Source of the DNA: Streptomyces sp. CT34
GTDB taxonomy: Bacteria > Actinomycetota > Actinomycetes > Streptomycetales > Streptomycetaceae
Direction: 5' to 3'
NCBI RefSeq assembly: GCF_000805335.1
Contig: NZ_KN708638.1
Span: forward strand, 3,467,014-3,531,013
Length of the DNA: 64,000 nucleotides
A model generated the notes under the pieces. It saw only the letters and a list, made by a program, of their open reading frames with translations, did no database searches and was not told the origin of the DNA. Positions within the stretch are counted from its first letter, which is position 1; each line of letters opens with the position of its first letter. This document shows positions 1 through 9,744 of the stretch, in pieces. A program made the translations under genes and the position numbers.

Positions 1-619
1 AGTGCCTTCGGCCGATACTGATCAGCCGCAGCTGCCGCCGCGCCCGCCAGACCACCTCGTCCGCCGCCCCCTCGGCCCCGTCCTCCGCCGCGTCGATCAG
101 CTCCGCGGCCGTCGTCACCAGCCGGTCCACATACAGCTCGGCCAGCATCCGCACGTCCTCGTCCCGCCAACCCGCCGACGCCGGCTGCGTCTTGAGCGCC
201 TCGGCGACCTCCTCCGTGAACCGCGCCAACTCCCCCGCGATGGCCTGCCGCACGGCCCGCACACCGCCGTGCCGCTCCCGGGCCACGAACCGCACATGGG
301 CGGGGTGTTCCCGCACATGCCGCTCCACGACCGCGACCGTACGGTCTATCCGCTCCTCCGCCGCCGGCTCCACGAGGATCGCGCGCACCATCGCGTGCAG
401 GCTCCCCAGCGCCTCCTCGACGAGCGCGACGCCCAACTCCCCCATATCCCGGAAGTGCCGGTAGAACGCGGTCGGGGCGATGCCCACCACCCGCGTCACC
501 TCGCGCAGCCCCAGACTGCTCAGGCTCTGCTCCTCCAGCAGCCCGAGCGCCGCGTCGAGCAGTGCCTGACGGGTCTTCTGCTTCTGGGCCTGCCGGACTC
601 CACCCACACTGTGACTCAT
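1..619 (-). CDS. TetR/AcrR family transcriptional regulator (partial, runs off the window)
   Basis: The minus strand is open from the ATG at 619 to the window edge (about 206 residues). The N-terminus has a typical TetR helix-turn-helix: a KTRQALLDAALGLL helix, then LREVTRVVGIAPTAFYRHF at about residues 37-55. The rest is helical and should be the ligand-binding/dimer domain. The C-terminus lies outside the window. It faces two small membrane-protein genes, and a 17-bp repeated element sits in the shared promoter, so it probably regulates itself and/or those genes. The ligand cannot be deduced. Confidence 0.85.
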   Translation of the reverse strand, partial: MSHSVGGVRQAQKQKTRQALLDAALGLLEEQSLSSLGLREVTRVVGIAPTAFYRHFRDMGELGVALVEEALGSLHAMVRAILVEPAAEERIDRTVAVVERHVREHPAHVRFVARERHGGVRAVRQAIAGELARFTEEVAEALKTQPASAGWRDEDVRMLAELYVDRLVTTAAELIDAAEDGAEGAADEVVWRARRQLRLISIGRRH

Positions 620-630
620 GTCATCCAGTA

Positions 631-705
631 AACAACCGTTCTCCGAACCATTCCACTCCCGCGCAGTCGTAGACTGAGGATGTCAGTGAACAACTGTCCT
701 CCGAA
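631..705. promoter_or_regulatory. Divergent promoter with a repeated element (candidate TetR operators)
   Basis: Two direct copies of a 17-mer, AACAACCGTTCTCCGAA (631-647) and AACAACTGTCCTCCGAA (689-705), match at 15 of 17 positions. They lie between the TetR start at 619 and the small membrane gene at 722. The core AACaacCGTT of the first copy is nearly palindromic, as expected for a TetR-type site. Operator function is inferred. Confidence 0.4.
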
Positions 706-721
706 TTCCGAAAGGAAGATC

Positions 722-886
722 ATGCTCTTCCTCGTCGCAGCCCTCCTCCTGATGGGGATCGCGCTGGGCACCGCGGCACACCTCCCCCTCCCCGTCACCC
801 TCGTCGCCGCCGCGGTCATCGCCACCTGGCTGCTCGTCTTCTCCGTACGCGAACGCCGCAACCAGGCGGGAGGCACCCCCCGATGA
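722..886 (+). CDS. Small membrane protein (54 aa)
   Basis: An ATG at 722 follows GAAAGGAAG at a good distance; the in-frame ATG at 680 has no such site. The product has two hydrophobic stretches (about residues 1-18 and 22-40) and a basic, polar C-terminal tail (VRERRNQAGGTPR). Its stop overlaps the start of the next gene (ATGA), so the two are translationally coupled. No family was recognised. Confidence 0.6.
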   Translation: MLFLVAALLLMGIALGTAAHLPLPVTLVAAAVIATWLLVFSVRERRNQAGGTPR

Positions 887-1179
887 ACGCCGCCACCATG
901 AAGCCGACCTCCGCCTCCCCCGCCTCCCCCGCCGCCCGCCCCGCCCGCTCCCACGCGGACGGCATGGCCGTCGCCTCCTTCGTCCTGGGCCTCCTCGGCA
1001 CCCTGGTCCTCAACGTCGTACTCGGCCCCTGCGCCCTGGCCCTCGGCACCCTCGCCCTGACCCGCGGCACCACCCGCCGCGGCCGCGCCCTCGTGGGCAT
1101 CGCCCTCGGCGCCGCCGACCTGATCCTCCTCGCCGCCCTCACCGCCGCCGACGGCACCCTCAGCTGGCACATCGGCTGA
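883..1179 (+). CDS. DUF4190-like membrane protein (98 aa)
   Basis: The gene starts within the ATGA overlap of the upstream small gene. A Pro/Ala-rich cytoplasmic head of about 25 residues precedes the sequence DGMAVASFVLGLLG and a second hydrophobic helix separated by a short basic loop (TRGTTRRGRALV). This two-helix layout, with an A-x-x-S-F-V-L-G-L-L-G opening, is typical of DUF4190 proteins. The role is unknown; it may sit in the same regulon as the divergent TetR gene. Confidence 0.65.
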   Translation: MNAATMKPTSASPASPAARPARSHADGMAVASFVLGLLGTLVLNVVLGPCALALGTLALTRGTTRRGRALVGIALGAADLILLAALTAADGTLSWHIG

Positions 1180-1509
1180 CCCCACCCCGGCCCCGCACCC
1201 CACGCCCCCCACCCGCCATCCGCTACGCTTGTCGCCGGACCGGATCACCCGGGTCGCCCCGCCTCCGTGAGATGTGTCGAGAATTCCTTTTCCCCAGGTC
1301 AGCACGGGTGAGCTGCGAGCCCCGCAAACGCCTGCCTCGTGATTCCCAAACGCCACTCCTGCCTTTTCGCAGGACACGACAGGTGTAGCGGGTGTCGGTC
1401 AGCAGTCCCACTCCTGCCACCACAAGTCGAGGTCTCCACCTGGCGAGCGAGGCAGGTCTGACAGGTGTCATCCGGCCAGCCCTTCCGGCTTGCTACTTAA
1501 ATAGCAAGA
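1180..1509. other. Intergenic region without a convincing gene
   Basis: About 330 bases. Open frames on the minus strand run through here into the flanking genes but are low-complexity Gly/Arg-rich translations without start signals. No hairpin or RNA gene was recognised. Confidence 0.4.
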
Positions 1510-1983
1510 TTGCAGGGTTCTGGTGTACCCACTCCTCACATCCCGTGGCCGCGGTTCGACCGGCGCGCCTACCTCCTGCTACTGGACGACCAGCACCGGC
1601 TCCTACTGTGCGGCGGATGCTGCAGCGGCTGGACGGTTCCCCAGGTGCGCATCGGCGAGGTCGGCAGCTTCGAGGCAGCTGCCACCAGGTTTTTGGCTGA
1701 TCGCTTCCAGCTCCTCGACCCCGGCTTCGGATCCATATACGGAACGCGGCAGTCACGGCCGGACGACGACTGGGAATTCGATCGCGTCACCGCATCTCGC
1801 CTCTTCTTTGTTCGACTCAGCAATAGGCAGTCAGCGGCTATCGAGCTGAGTTCCGCCACGCACGTCAGGTGGGGACTTGAAGAACTAAAGAGGCGACGGC
1901 GAGAGATTTCCCCGGAAGGAGCCGTCCTACTCGTGACCGGATATGTCGAGGGATGGATTCCTGATGGCCCTATCTCACTTTAG
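1510..1983 (+). CDS. Small protein with C-terminal GY-EGW-PDG motif (157 aa)
   Basis: This orphan protein begins with a beta-rich stretch (AYLLLLDDQHRLLLCGG) and then follows a pattern of an acidic/helical segment (FEAAATRFLADRF), an R-rich loop and SSATHVRWGLEEL. It ends in GYVEGWIPDGPISL. The overall layout resembles a NUDIX fold without the NUDIX box, but that is a guess. A second intact relative lies at 62268-62732 and a remnant of the same C-terminal motif at about 36770-36830. The start may be internal, since no clear ribosome-binding site is seen. Confidence 0.5.
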   Translation: MQGSGVPTPHIPWPRFDRRAYLLLLDDQHRLLLCGGCCSGWTVPQVRIGEVGSFEAAATRFLADRFQLLDPGFGSIYGTRQSRPDDDWEFDRVTASRLFFVRLSNRQSAAIELSSATHVRWGLEELKRRRREISPEGAVLLVTGYVEGWIPDGPISL

Positions 1984-2471
1984 CTTGCCGGGGATGGGTT
2001 ATGCATCTACATATCATTGAGCTGCAGATTACCTTCTCGGTCAGCGGGATCGACATTCAGTGCGTCACTTCTGAGAGAGAGCCGTTTCCGCGTACCCATG
2101 ATTGTACGCACCAGGCAGACGCAGCTGCCTCTCACGGCACGGCGGCGCTTGTTGGCCTCGGTCATGCCGCCGCGCCGGTCACGAGGCCGACACGTCCGCC
2201 GATCAGAGGCAGGCGGCGTTCGCAACCGGAAACTGAGGGATCGGCGAACGGATGGAACGCGTCTCGACGACGGCCAAGCTCAGCTGACGCCCACAACGCG
2301 CGGCTGCAGGCGGATCGCGCGCCCCGATCTCGCGTCGTTGTCGGGTGACGAGCACGTGCGAATGGCAGCGCTCACGTGGTCGCTCGCGGTGGAGTATGTG
2401 ATCAGTAGACGAGCCGATGGGATGCCGCCGCCACGGGCGGCAGTACCCGCAACCGCAAAGGCGCATCTACC
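1984..2471. other. Intergenic region without a convincing gene
   Basis: About 490 bases between the small GY-EGW-PDG gene and the end of the transporter. Several overlapping short frames exist on both strands but none has a recognisable domain or ribosome-binding site. Confidence 0.4.
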
Positions 2472-3983
2472 TCAATCACCCGGATGCGTCCGGATACGCA
2501 AATTATCGACGGATAGGCCGACTGCGACAGCTACCGCTATGACCAGGATTCCCAACGACAGGAAGTAGAGGGGGAGCGGGACAATGGCTGTCAACCGGAA
2601 GAGTTGACCGCCCAGAACAACACCGACTGCACCGAACAAGCCGTTGAGGGCGAGAAATTGGCTGGTTGCACCCGGCGGTGCGACTTCGGCCGCAAGCACC
2701 ATCGCCGCTGGTGCCAGGGAGAGTTCACCCACCGCATAAAGCAAGTAGGCCAGCAGCAGCCAGTAAGGGCCAACCGGGCCTCGGAGGGCGATCAGCGCGG
2801 CCGCAGCCATCAGCAGGAAGCTGAACCCTCCCGCCATGAGTCCGGCGGCGAACTTCACCGGCGCTTCGGCCTGCGGACCGAGGCGGCGCCAGAGGCGGGC
2901 GACAATCGGGGCAGCCACAAGGACGAAGGCGGGGTGGACCGATTGGAACCAGCTGGCCGGCACCTCGAACCCAAGCACGTGACGATCAGTGTGGTGTTCG
3001 GCGAAAAGGTTCAGTACCGAACCACTCTGGGCGAAAACCATCCAAAACGCCGCCGATGAGGCCATGAGCATGGTGAACCGGCTCAGCTGACGCCGCGCAG
3101 CACGCCCCGTCCAGGGGGATCCGCGGCGCAGTAGCGCCAGGTAGCCGAACGGCAGGGAAAGGGTGGCCAGCCCCAGAACAGTAAGAACTCCGCTTACCGA
3201 GCCAGCCAGCGCCGCCACCGCCACCAGTACACCGACGACGAGAACAGCGGGAGCGCTCCTCCGCAGCACACGGGTTGCTTCGCTCCGGCGGATCGGTCGG
3301 AGCGGGCGCTGGCCAAGGTCGCCGAAGCGCCCCAGCGCGAAGGTGAACTGTAGGAGACCAATAGCCATTCCGAGCGCCGCAACGGCGAACCCCAGGTGCC
3401 AAGAGACCTTCTCTGCAACCAATCCCGTGGCGACCGGCGCGATCAGCGCACTGACTTGGATGTACAGGTAGAACAGCGAGAAGGCGGCCTCACGCTCCTT
3501 GTTGCTCTCGGTCAGCATCGCCACCAGTGCTGCCATGGCCGGCTTGACCAGCCCGGTCCCAATGACTAGCAACAACAGCCCGCCGTAGAGGGAGGCACTC
3601 CACGGTGCGGCAAGTACGGCATGGCCGCAGGAGATGAGGCAACCGCCGAGCAGAATCGACCGGCGGGCCCCCAGCACGCGGTCCGCCAGCCAGCCGCCCG
3701 GAAGCCCAGCCAAGAAGCTCAGCGACATGTAGCCGGCGAATACCGTGGTGGCTATCTGCGGCGCCATGCCTAGTCCGCCTTGACCGGTGGATGACGTCAG
3801 ATAAAGGACGAGTATGGCAGCCATGCCATAGAAGCTGAAACGCTCCCAGAGGTCGACGGCGAGCAGGGTGCCCAAACCGCGCCTACGCCCCCTGGCGCGT
3901 TGAGCTTTGGTGTTGTGCCCTGCCACAAGTGATGTGTGCACTATCACCGCTCGGTCCGAGGGTGCATCGTTGCTCGTGGTCAC
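2472..3983 (-). CDS. POT/PTR-family proton-coupled peptide transporter-like MFS protein (503 aa)
   Basis: A multi-spanning membrane protein of about 12-14 helices. The proton-coupled oligopeptide transporter signature is visible in LWERFSFYGM near residue 50 (family E-x-x-E-R-F-x-Y-Y region) and in FSLFYLYIQVSALIAP near residue 170 (second PTR signature). The start has a strong AAGGAGGAATAAGTG-type leader on the minus strand. It lies at the distal end of the type II PKS operon, separated from it by a terminator and two tiny ORFs. POT-like proteins near polyketide genes may export product or import precursors; the direction cannot be told from sequence. Confidence 0.85.
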   Translation of the reverse strand: MTTSNDAPSDRAVIVHTSLVAGHNTKAQRARGRRRGLGTLLAVDLWERFSFYGMAAILVLYLTSSTGQGGLGMAPQIATTVFAGYMSLSFLAGLPGGWLADRVLGARRSILLGGCLISCGHAVLAAPWSASLYGGLLLLVIGTGLVKPAMAALVAMLTESNKEREAAFSLFYLYIQVSALIAPVATGLVAEKVSWHLGFAVAALGMAIGLLQFTFALGRFGDLGQRPLRPIRRSEATRVLRRSAPAVLVVGVLVAVAALAGSVSGVLTVLGLATLSLPFGYLALLRRGSPWTGRAARRQLSRFTMLMASSAAFWMVFAQSGSVLNLFAEHHTDRHVLGFEVPASWFQSVHPAFVLVAAPIVARLWRRLGPQAEAPVKFAAGLMAGGFSFLLMAAAALIALRGPVGPYWLLLAYLLYAVGELSLAPAAMVLAAEVAPPGATSQFLALNGLFGAVGVVLGGQLFRLTAIVPLPLYFLSLGILVIAVAVAVGLSVDNLRIRTHPGD

Positions 3984-4228
3984 TTATTCCTCCTTAGGAG
4001 TCGCAGTGGTCGACAGTCGATTGCGCACCGACAATGCCTGATCGATATCAAAAATTCCGCAGAGCCCCGACAAGTAAGCAGCATTTCAAAAAGGCACCGA
4101 ATTAACCCATGAACCTACCTGCTTAAATGGCACCGCCGCCACACTGCCACCTCGAATCAAACCCACCACCAGCAGGCTTCGATCGAATCTCCAACTCCTC
4201 GCTGAATAATCCTGAAGCAGAAGGAGGA

Positions 4229-4321
4229 ATGATGACACTGATTCGACTGCGCCTCATCGGGCAGACTCAGAGCCTGATACCGAAGAACCCTATACGACAC
4301 GAATTCGGGATCCGGTCATGA
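4229..4321 (+). CDS. Tiny ORF (30 aa), first of a coupled pair
   Basis: ATGATG preceded by the strong site AGAAGGAGGA encodes a 30-residue basic peptide beginning MMTLIRLRLIGQTQ. Its stop overlaps the ATG of the next small ORF (ATGA). The good ribosome-binding site and the coupling argue for real translation; the function is unknown (leader peptide, small toxin or precursor peptide are all possible). Confidence 0.4.
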   Translation: MMTLIRLRLIGQTQSLIPKNPIRHEFGIRS

Positions 4322-4536
4322 TGCGACATAACGAGGGACCCGCTACTGACCGTCGAGGCGCTCACGTTTCGCCGCGGGGCGTCAGGTCAGCCAGGGAGCA
4401 GATCACTAATGCGGTAGTCGAGCTTTACACGAAAGCGAGCGGCGAGCATGAGTACGCAATTCGAGTTATTCTGTCCAGGCAATTAAAGGATCCGGGACTC
4501 CCGAACATTCTCCACGAGAAGAATGACTCTGCATGA
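4318..4536 (+). CDS. Small hypothetical protein (72 aa), second of a coupled pair
   Basis: It starts in an ATGA overlap with the 30-aa ORF and ends just before a strong hairpin at 4553-4585. The protein is hydrophilic, with a predicted helical middle (SAREQITNAVVELYTKA) and no known motif. It is encoded opposite to the neighbouring PKS operon and transporter. Codon use is less GC-biased than in the neighbours. Confidence 0.4.
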   Translation: MMRHNEGPATDRRGAHVSPRGVRSAREQITNAVVELYTKASGEHEYAIRVILSRQLKDPGLPNILHEKNDSA

Positions 4537-4552
4537 AGGAGAGGGAGGAAGA

Positions 4553-4585
4553 GCCGGCCGCAGCCTACACATGGCTGCGGCCGGC
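4553..4585. terminator. Bidirectional hairpin terminator
   Basis: Perfect 13-bp arms GCCGGCCGCAGCC and GGCTGCGGCCGGC with a 7-base loop. It lies between the two tiny plus-strand ORFs and the end of the minus-strand PKS operon and could serve both. Confidence 0.8.
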
Positions 4586-4618
4586 GTTGTCTCCTGTCAG
4601 CAAGGCTTCTGTCGTGAC

Positions 4619-4942
4619 CTAGGCACCACGAACCGCGCCATAGCTGGCTAGCTCCCGATATATTTCAAACGGTCGCTCACGCTGGGTGTCCCGGAACTGA
4701 CGAAGCGGGGCCGTCTGTTGCTTGTGCCCGGCACTGCTTTCCCAAGACGCAAACGCATCCCAGTTCGACCACCGGCTGACTACCACGTAGCAATCCGGGC
4801 GCCCCACTGCGGTAAGCAGTTCATTGCCGAGCAGTCCGGGTGTTCCCTCCATCCGCCGGCTGGCCTCGTGATAGGCCACGAGGACAGCCTCGGGATCATC
4901 GCTGAGATGGTAGAGGACCACCTCGACCGCGCCAATTGTCAC
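4619..4942 (-). CDS. Antibiotic biosynthesis monooxygenase (ABM) family protein (107 aa)
   Basis: A short ferredoxin-like alpha/beta-barrel protein of the ABM class: EVVLYHLSDDPEAVLVAYHEASR, then a strand pair around CYVVVSRWSNWDAFASWESSAGH, a typical ABM pattern with the W-x-x-x-x-A-F-x-x-W core. Cofactor-free ABM enzymes such as TcmH, ActVA-Orf6 and PdmH oxidise anthrone-type rings to quinones. Its start overlaps the stop of the second ABM gene (ATGA). It is the last gene of the PKS operon. Two ABM copies suggest two oxidation steps or a heteromer. Confidence 0.8.
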   Translation of the reverse strand: MTIGAVEVVLYHLSDDPEAVLVAYHEASRRMEGTPGLLGNELLTAVGRPDCYVVVSRWSNWDAFASWESSAGHKQQTAPLRQFRDTQRERPFEIYRELASYGAVRGA

Positions 4943-5271
4943 GACTGTTGCCCAGCCGAGCCAGCTAGGGCCGCGACGACATGCATGGTGGTCATTGAAC
5001 CGCCACTCCGGTAAGGATGAAGCAACTGGCGGTGCTTCAGATGCCCGTCACTGGTCTCGAACTCCCGGAATTGGGGCTCGTCCACCCAGTCACTGACGAT
5101 GTAGTAGATCCCCTCCTCCTCGGCGCTCCGAGAAAGCCACTGACCGATGTTCGCCGGATGATCCGTGACCGAGTCGCCGACCTCACGCCATACCTGCTCG
5201 AAATCGTTCTCCATGCCGGTCTTGATCTGCATGCGTAGCATCACCCGGAAGACCTGATCAGACATTCTCAT
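4939..5271 (-). CDS. Antibiotic biosynthesis monooxygenase (ABM) family protein (110 aa)
   Basis: Second ABM-type protein: VFRVMLRMQIKTGMENDFEQVW, the middle strand IYYIVSDWVDEPQFREFETSDGH, and a C-terminal segment HLKHRQLLHPYR. This is closer to the PdmH/TcmH type with its DW-x-D-E-x-x-F-x-x-F-E pattern. It overlaps the ketoreductase upstream and the other ABM gene downstream by ATGA. Expected role: oxygenation of the nascent polycyclic phenol to a quinone (inference from family and operon). Confidence 0.8.
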   Translation of the reverse strand: MRMSDQVFRVMLRMQIKTGMENDFEQVWREVGDSVTDHPANIGQWLSRSAEEEGIYYIVSDWVDEPQFREFETSDGHLKHRQLLHPYRSGGSMTTMHVVAALAGSAGQQS

Positions 5272-6017
5272 ATCCCCCCGTCGACGTTGAACGTTTCACC
5301 GGTGACATAGCTCGACAAGTCGCTGAGCAGGAACAGCACCGGGCCAGCCAGCTCAGTCACGGTTCCGAGCCGGGCGAGCGCTGTCTTTTGCGCATACGTG
5401 GCGCGCAGTCCTTCGGCCCGGTCACGCGGCATGGCGTCGAATGCCTCGGTCTCGATCACACCAGGCGCGACGACGTTCACCCTGATGCCCTTCGGCCCGA
5501 GTTCCTTGGCAAGCGAACGGGTCAGGCCGATCATGCCGGCTTTCGCCGCGGTATAGTGCGCGCGGAGCGGGATCCCCGCTGCGGCACCGCGTGAGCCGAT
5601 GTTGACCACAGAGGCCCCAGTCGCCAACAGAGGCAGTGTCTGCTGGATGACCCGGTAGGCAGCAGTGAGATTGGTGTCAAGGACCTTTGACCACTCGTCA
5701 GCAGCCAGTTCTCCGAACGAGATGTGGCTGATGACGCCGGCGTTATTAACCACTGCGTCGAGGCGGCCGAACCGTTCCCTAGCGATGCCGATCAACCTAT
5801 CGACTTCGGCTATCTCTCCAACATCGGCGCGGACTACGTGGTGGGCACCACCGGTTTCCTTGAGCTCCCGGACAAGACTGTCGACCGCCTCGCCCTCGTG
5901 ACGGTAGCAGGTGAGTACATCGGCACCTGCGCGAGCAGCCGCCAGGACAATGCCGCGCCCGATGCCGCGGGTTCCGCCCGTCACGAGGATCTTCTTAGCC
6001 TGTAGTGCCAATTGCAT
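5268..6017 (-). CDS. SDR-family ketoreductase (FabG-like, 249 aa)
   Basis: Classical short-chain dehydrogenase/reductase. The NAD(P)-binding motif TGGTRGIGRG is at about residues 14-23, NNAG at about 91, the catalytic Ser in NIGSRGAAAG, and Tyr/Lys in YTAAK at about residue 154. The C-terminus FNVDGGI is typical of FabG. It lies 12 nt after the aromatase gene inside the PKS operon. A KR together with a single-domain aromatase is a combination I associate with pentangular polyphenol pathways such as pradimicin; the site of reduction is not deducible here. Confidence 0.85.
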   Translation of the reverse strand: MQLALQAKKILVTGGTRGIGRGIVLAAARAGADVLTCYRHEGEAVDSLVRELKETGGAHHVVRADVGEIAEVDRLIGIARERFGRLDAVVNNAGVISHISFGELAADEWSKVLDTNLTAAYRVIQQTLPLLATGASVVNIGSRGAAAGIPLRAHYTAAKAGMIGLTRSLAKELGPKGIRVNVVAPGVIETEAFDAMPRDRAEGLRATYAQKTALARLGTVTELAGPVLFLLSDLSSYVTGETFNVDGGI

Positions 6018-6029
6018 GAAGTTTCCCCT

Positions 6030-6751
<722 letters not shown>

Positions 6752-6782
6752 TCTCTTCCTTCCTTTCTCTCGCCGTTTTCGT

Positions 6783-8045
6783 TTACTTCTTCACATTGCT
6801 ACGGTTGCCAGCGCCAACCACGAGCGCCGAGGTGAATCCCCCGTATCCACGCGCGAGGATCAAGGCAGTCCTCGGTTTGGTCTGCCTCGGCCTGTCAAGC
6901 ACCAGGTCGATCTCGCAGTCCGGGGCCACTCGTTCGAGCCCCGCACTGTGCGGGATCACACCGGAACTCAAGGCAAGAAGCGCGGTGGCGGTGTCCAGCA
7001 CTGCTCCGCCGGCGTAGAGCCTTCCGGTCAAGGTTTTAGGCGCAGTTACCGGGACTCCGGCGGGACCGAACACCTCGGCAATCGCTCGCGATTCATCCAG
7101 GTCTCGCTCCTGCACTCCGGAGGCATCCGCGAAGACCATGTCCACCGCTTCGGAAGTGATCCGCGCGTCCGCGAGCGCCCGACGGATCACACCCGCCAAG
7201 GCTGGCGGGCGCGATGAGTCGGCCGGGGGATCGAATCCTGCGGCATAGCCAAGCAGTTCACCGTAGTGTTCAGCTCCCCGTGCTGCCGCAGCAGAGGCGG
7301 TCTCGACTACCAGCATGGCTCCGCCCTCGCCAGGGACGAAACCACAGGCGGAGGCGTCGAAGGGCAGGTAGGCACGGGTGGGATCGTCCTCGGTGGACAG
7401 GCCGCCCCCCGACATCTGGGCCACCAGGCCATAGGGGCACAGCGATGCGTCCGTGCCGCCGCTGAGCACCAACCGAGACCCCGTGTTCAGCAACCGGCGC
7501 GCCTGCCCGAGTGCGTCCAGGCCGCCTGCCTGTTCGCAGCAGATCACGCCACACGGCCCACGCATGCCGTGTTGGATGGAGACCTGTCCTGTCGTCGCGG
7601 CATAGAACCAGGCGATGGACTGGTAGGCACTCACCCAGGCTGGGCCCTGGAGGTAGAGCCTTTCCATCTCATGCTGGCCGAACTCGGTACCACCGGAGGA
7701 ACTTGCCGTCACGACGGCCATCTCGTACTCAGGAAGATCCGCGGGATCCACGCCCGAGTCCTCAAGGGCGTGCGCCGCGGCCACCAGGGCGAAATGGGTG
7801 TAGCGGTCGGTCTGGGGAACTATCCGGCTCGACACCCCGTCCTCTGCGACGAAGCCAGGCACCTCCCCGGCCACACGCACCGGATATGACTCCGGATCAA
7901 ATCGCATGATACGCCCGAGTCCACTCTTCCCGGCAAGCACAGACTCCCAATGCTGCTCGAGTCCGATACCCGTCGGCGCCACCACACCGAGTCCGGTGAT
8001 CACGGCCCGCTCCCGAGGCCCAGTACCAAGGCCCGATGCTGTCAT
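6783..8045 (-). CDS. Type II PKS chain-length factor, KS-beta (420 aa)
   Basis: The whole length is homologous to ketosynthase, but the active-site Cys is replaced by Gln in [12 protein letters not shown] (Q172), the hallmark of chain-length factors. It starts in an ATGA overlap with KS-alpha, as expected for a heterodimer made in equal amounts. The C-terminal [15 protein letters not shown] is typical. The chain length it sets cannot be read safely by eye; the tcm-like and pentangular context suggests a long chain (inference). Confidence 0.95.
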   Translation of the reverse strand: MTASGLGTGPRERAVITGLGVVAPTGIGLEQHWESVLAGKSGLGRIMRFDPESYPVRVAGEVPGFVAEDGVSSRIVPQTDRYTHFALVAAAHALEDSGVDPADLPEYEMAVVTASSSGGTEFGQHEMERLYLQGPAWVSAYQSIAWFYAATTGQVSIQHGMRGPCGVICCEQAGGLDALGQARRLLNTGSRLVLSGGTDASLCPYGLVAQMSGGGLSTEDDPTRAYLPFDASACGFVPGEGGAMLVVETASAAAARGAEHYGELLGYAAGFDPPADSSRPPALAGVIRRALADARITSEAVDMVFADASGVQERDLDESRAIAEVFGPAGVPVTAPKTLTGRLYAGGAVLDTATALLALSSGVIPHSAGLERVAPDCEIDLVLDRPRQTKPRTALILARGYGGFTSALVVGAGNRSNVKK

Positions 8046-9319
8046 GCCGCTGCCCTCCCGCCGCTACTGGCTCCGCCCCGCACCATGGCGGTCTGGAACC
8101 CACCGAACCCGCTCCCGACGCTGAGGACTCGATCCATACGGTGCTCGCGTGCAGACACCGGTACATAGTCGAGATCGCACTCGGAGTCGGGGACGGTGAG
8201 ATTCGCGGTCGGTGGCACGACCTGGTGCCGGAGCGCAAGGGCACAGGCTGCGATCTCCAACGAGCCGATGGCGCCTAGTGAGTGCCCAATCATCGATTTG
8301 ATGGAACTCACAGGTACTTCATACGCGCGCTGTCCGAGACTCTTCTTGAAAGCGGCCGTTTCGTGTCGGTCGTTCTGCTTGGTGCCGGACCCGTGCGCGT
8401 TGATGTAATCAATGTCTTCCGGATTCAGCCGCGCGCGATCCAGGGCAGCCCGAATGGCCTCCGCCATCTCCCTGCCGTCCGGCTTGAGTCCGGTCATATG
8501 GAAGGCGTTACTACGCCCAGCAAAGCCCAGGATCTCTCCATATGTCTCGGCACCGCGGCGACGGGCGGCCTCAGCTTCCTCTATCACCATGACCGCCGCA
8601 CCCTCTCCGAGAACGAACCCATCCCGCCGGCCGTCGAACGGCCGGGAGGCGTGCCGGGGATCCTCGTTGTTGGGTGTTGTCGCCTTGATCGCGTCGAAGC
8701 AGGCTGAGGTTATGGGCGACAGCGGTGCATCGGTTGCGCCGGCGAGTACCACATCAGCAGTGCCTTCCTCTATCAGCTGGACGCCGTATCCAACGGCGTC
8801 CAGCCCGGAAGTGCAACCGGTGGAGATCAGCGCAACCGGTCCTTCTGCAGCAGCCTCCCAGGCTACCTCCGCAGCGAGCGAACTCGGGACCATATACCCG
8901 TACAGATGAGGCACACCGTAGGTGTGGTCGACCAGCCACTGGTTGCCGCCGTCGGAGAGGACCGCGTACTCCTCTTCGAGACCCATGGTGCACCCCACCG
9001 CGCTGCCGACGCTCACGCCGACCCGGCTTGGATCGCCGCTCTGCAGATCGATACCGCTGTCGTCCATGGCTTCACGAGCTGCGACGACTGCGAACTGGGC
9101 AGCCCGGTCCATGCGCCGCGCTTGCTTCTGGGTCAGTCCTGCGGCGAGTGGGTCAAAGTCGCACTCAGCAGCGACCTGAGAGCGGAACTTCGAGGGGTCG
9201 AAGAGGCTGATTCGGCGAGTGGCGGTGCGCCCAGCTGAGAGAAGTTCCCAGTACGCCTCGCGGCCGACACCCCCCGGCGCGACAACTCCGACACCTGTGA
9301 TGACCGCGCGGCGGGTCAC
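8042..9319 (-). CDS. Type II PKS ketosynthase, KS-alpha (425 aa)
   Basis: Condensing enzyme with active-site Cys169 in [14 protein letters not shown], then the His motifs [14 protein letters not shown] (about residue 310) and [12 protein letters not shown] (about 345). N-terminus [17 protein letters not shown] and C-terminus [14 protein letters not shown] are typical. It overlaps the cupin gene upstream and the chain-length factor downstream by ATGA. Together with KS-beta, ACP and malonyl-CoA it builds the poly-beta-ketone chain. Confidence 0.97.
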   Translation of the reverse strand: MTRRAVITGVGVVAPGGVGREAYWELLSAGRTATRRISLFDPSKFRSQVAAECDFDPLAAGLTQKQARRMDRAAQFAVVAAREAMDDSGIDLQSGDPSRVGVSVGSAVGCTMGLEEEYAVLSDGGNQWLVDHTYGVPHLYGYMVPSSLAAEVAWEAAAEGPVALISTGCTSGLDAVGYGVQLIEEGTADVVLAGATDAPLSPITSACFDAIKATTPNNEDPRHASRPFDGRRDGFVLGEGAAVMVIEEAEAARRRGAETYGEILGFAGRSNAFHMTGLKPDGREMAEAIRAALDRARLNPEDIDYINAHGSGTKQNDRHETAAFKKSLGQRAYEVPVSSIKSMIGHSLGAIGSLEIAACALALRHQVVPPTANLTVPDSECDLDYVPVSAREHRMDRVLSVGSGFGGFQTAMVRGGASSGGRAAA

Positions 9320-9744
9320 CGCACACCACCGACCTCGGGGCTGCTCGCGTCCAGATGCACCGGCACCTCGGTGTCCACATGGCCGAGTTCAGGCCGTGGG
9401 GCGAGAGGCGACAGGTGGAAGACCGCTTCGGCCGGCTCTGTCCCAACGTTGAGCAGGCGATGCCGCATCCCGATGGGGACCAATAGGGAATCGCCTGGAG
9501 CGAGTGAAACCGGCTCGCCATCCAGGCTCATCTCCAGCCGCCCGCGAATGATGTGCAGGAACTCCTCTGAGTAAGGGTGGGTGTGCTCCGTCACGTACTC
9601 GCCAGGAAGCAGACGAAGCACACCTCCGAAGCCGGACGTGCAGCCGACGGTCTTCGGGCTGAGTGTGACCCGGATGTCTCCACCGCGCTTCGTGTTGGCC
9701 GCCACCGTTTCTGCGGCAACCTTGGCAGTCCCAGAAATGCTCAC
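9316..9744 (-). CDS. Cupin-fold polyketide cyclase-type protein, TcmJ-like (142 aa)
   Basis: Single cupin: metal-ligand motif [20 protein letters not shown] followed by [23 protein letters not shown] at 9744 (protein starting [12 protein letters not shown]) overlaps the stop of the TcmI-like gene as GTGA and is preferred over the upstream in-frame ATG at 9807. The place between a TcmI-like cyclase and the ketosynthase is that of TcmJ in the tetracenomycin cluster. Such cupins assist cyclisation or oxidation; the exact role is not settled. Confidence 0.85.
   Translation of the reverse strand: MSISGTAKVAAETVAANTKRGGDIRVTLSPKTVGCTSGFGGVLRLLPGEYVTEHTHPYSEEFLHIIRGRLEMSLDGEPVSLAPGDSLLVPIGMRHRLLNVGTEPAEAVFHLSPLAPRPELGHVDTEVPVHLDASSPEVGGVR

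Noticed and set aside
616..1377. Long minus-strand frame of 253 codons
   Set aside because: Gly/Ala/Arg-rich shadow of the plus-strand small membrane genes; no domain and no ribosome-binding site.
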